NCBI RefSeq assembly: GCF_000165425.1
Contig: NW_001799619.1
Coordinates: 314,578-378,577 of the forward strand
From: Paramecium tetraurelia
Taxonomy: Eukaryota; Ciliophora; Oligohymenophorea; Peniculida; Parameciidae
Reading direction: 5' to 3'
DNA: 64,000 nt
Made by a program: the position numbers and the translations under genes. Positions 63,391 through 64,000 of the stretch are shown here, in pieces. Position 1 is the first letter of the stretch. The number at the start of each line of letters is the position of its first letter. The notes under the pieces were generated by a model. That model searched no databases and was not told the origin of the DNA. It saw only the letters and a list, made by a program, of their open reading frames with translations.

Positions 63391-64000
63391 TCAATATTAC
63401 TTTAAACTATTAATGAGTGCATCATTTTATTTCTTTTCCTCTTAAATTTTATAGTAAGCTTCTTATAATTGTTTTCTAATATATTCTTTTTGATATTTCC
63501 ATTCTTGCAGCGTATTTTCACTTTGTTTTTGCATATTATTAATGAAAGCACAATCATTGGTGTTATGTTTTTATTGCTTTCTGGCTGAATAATAATTTTC
63601 ATTCTTTTTCTCACTTTCAATATCACTTCTATTCTCTTTGATCTATACCTGATAATCTGAAATTTATGAGTTCAATTTCAAGATTTCTAATTTGAGTTCA
63701 TTTTATTCTGATTGGTGTTCTTTTTCTTGCTGTTGATAAAGATTAGAAAATTTATCAATGTTGACATTTGAATCTATAACTCTTTATTCGAATTTGGATA
63801 TTATGGATCTCAACTTATTTAATTCTTATTTATTTTGATTGTCTACTGATTTTAATTATTAATTATGATCTTGTTGTAACTATTCTAATTATAATTTTAG
63901 ATCAGAAATAAGAGTTTCTGAAACAGAATTTCTCTTTTTAATCTATTCATTTTCAAGTTTTAATTTTTCAATTAATTTATCCTTTTATCTATTATCTTCT
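63391..64000 (-). CDS. coiled-coil protein, C-terminal part only
   Basis: Continues beyond the right edge; only about 202 residues and the TGA are present. Nearly pure coiled coil: KDKLIEKLKLENEQIKKRNS, LKLQLEQLQQDHNQQLKSVD, NELKLEILKLNSQISDYQVQ and EWKYQKEYIRKQLQEAYYKI, open from the edge without an intron. Function unknown; structural or tethering role likely in view of composition. Confidence 0.7.

Overview
The window reads as gene-dense ciliate macronuclear DNA, most like Paramecium or a close oligohymenophorean relative. Conserved proteins run straight through TAA and TAG, which fall where glutamine is expected, and every confident gene ends at TGA. Introns are tiny (16-34 nt, one apparent 43 nt), begin GT, usually GTA, and end TAG, often AAG, sometimes CAG. 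DNA is very AT-rich and many genes are tens of bases apart. I rebuilt the genes by hand with this code, placing introns so that the reading frame and known protein motifs continue. I see no transposon, virus-like element, CRISPR array or operon.

Layout. 0-8 kb: a hypothetical protein, a very large unrecognised protein, and WDR24 (GATOR2 complex). 7.7-13.2 kb: PEX1, then two divergent genes for signal-peptide proteins. 13-16 kb: a calcium-dependent protein kinase, a tRNA-Gly(UCC) and a coiled-coil protein. 16-25 kb: an MFS transporter, a small EF-hand protein, an ankyrin-bromodomain protein, a myristoylatable EF-hand protein, a small HTH-like protein and a protein with two cyclic-nucleotide-binding domains. 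25-36 kb: an EF-hand protein, an arrestin-fold protein, a hypothetical protein, a stand-alone peroxisomal hydratase-2, a coiled-coil protein, a DHHC palmitoyltransferase and an acyl-CoA oxidase-like protein. 36-47 kb: a TRF4/TUTase-type nucleotidyltransferase, a B-box/WD40 protein, a basic hypothetical protein, PEX11, a SHIPPO-repeat protein and an inactive rhomboid. 47-64 kb: two kinases, ribosomal P2, TAF9, a Gln-rich hypothetical, KIF-binding protein, ribosomal eL13, SF-assemblin, a frame-disrupted HTH protein, a membrane RING-H2 ligase, eIF4E and two coiled-coil proteins, the last running off the edge.

How they fit together. Four genes belong to or resemble peroxisome biology (PEX1, hydratase-2 ending AKL, acyl-CoA oxidase-like, PEX11). 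Calcium and cyclic-nucleotide signalling is well represented (CDPK, three EF-hand proteins, CNBD protein, AGC-type kinase), and SHIPPO, SF-assemblin and KIF-binding protein fit a ciliated cell. The rest is housekeeping. Neighbouring genes mostly look independent; three divergent pairs have start codons only 10, 13 and 24 bp apart, so their promoters must overlap transcribed or coding DNA. The points most worth a second look are the peroxisomal grouping, the PEX1 D1 domain without a Walker A motif, the ankyrin-bromodomain fusion, the inactive rhomboid, the frequent AAG splice acceptors, and two places where a host gene does not read through with normal splicing.
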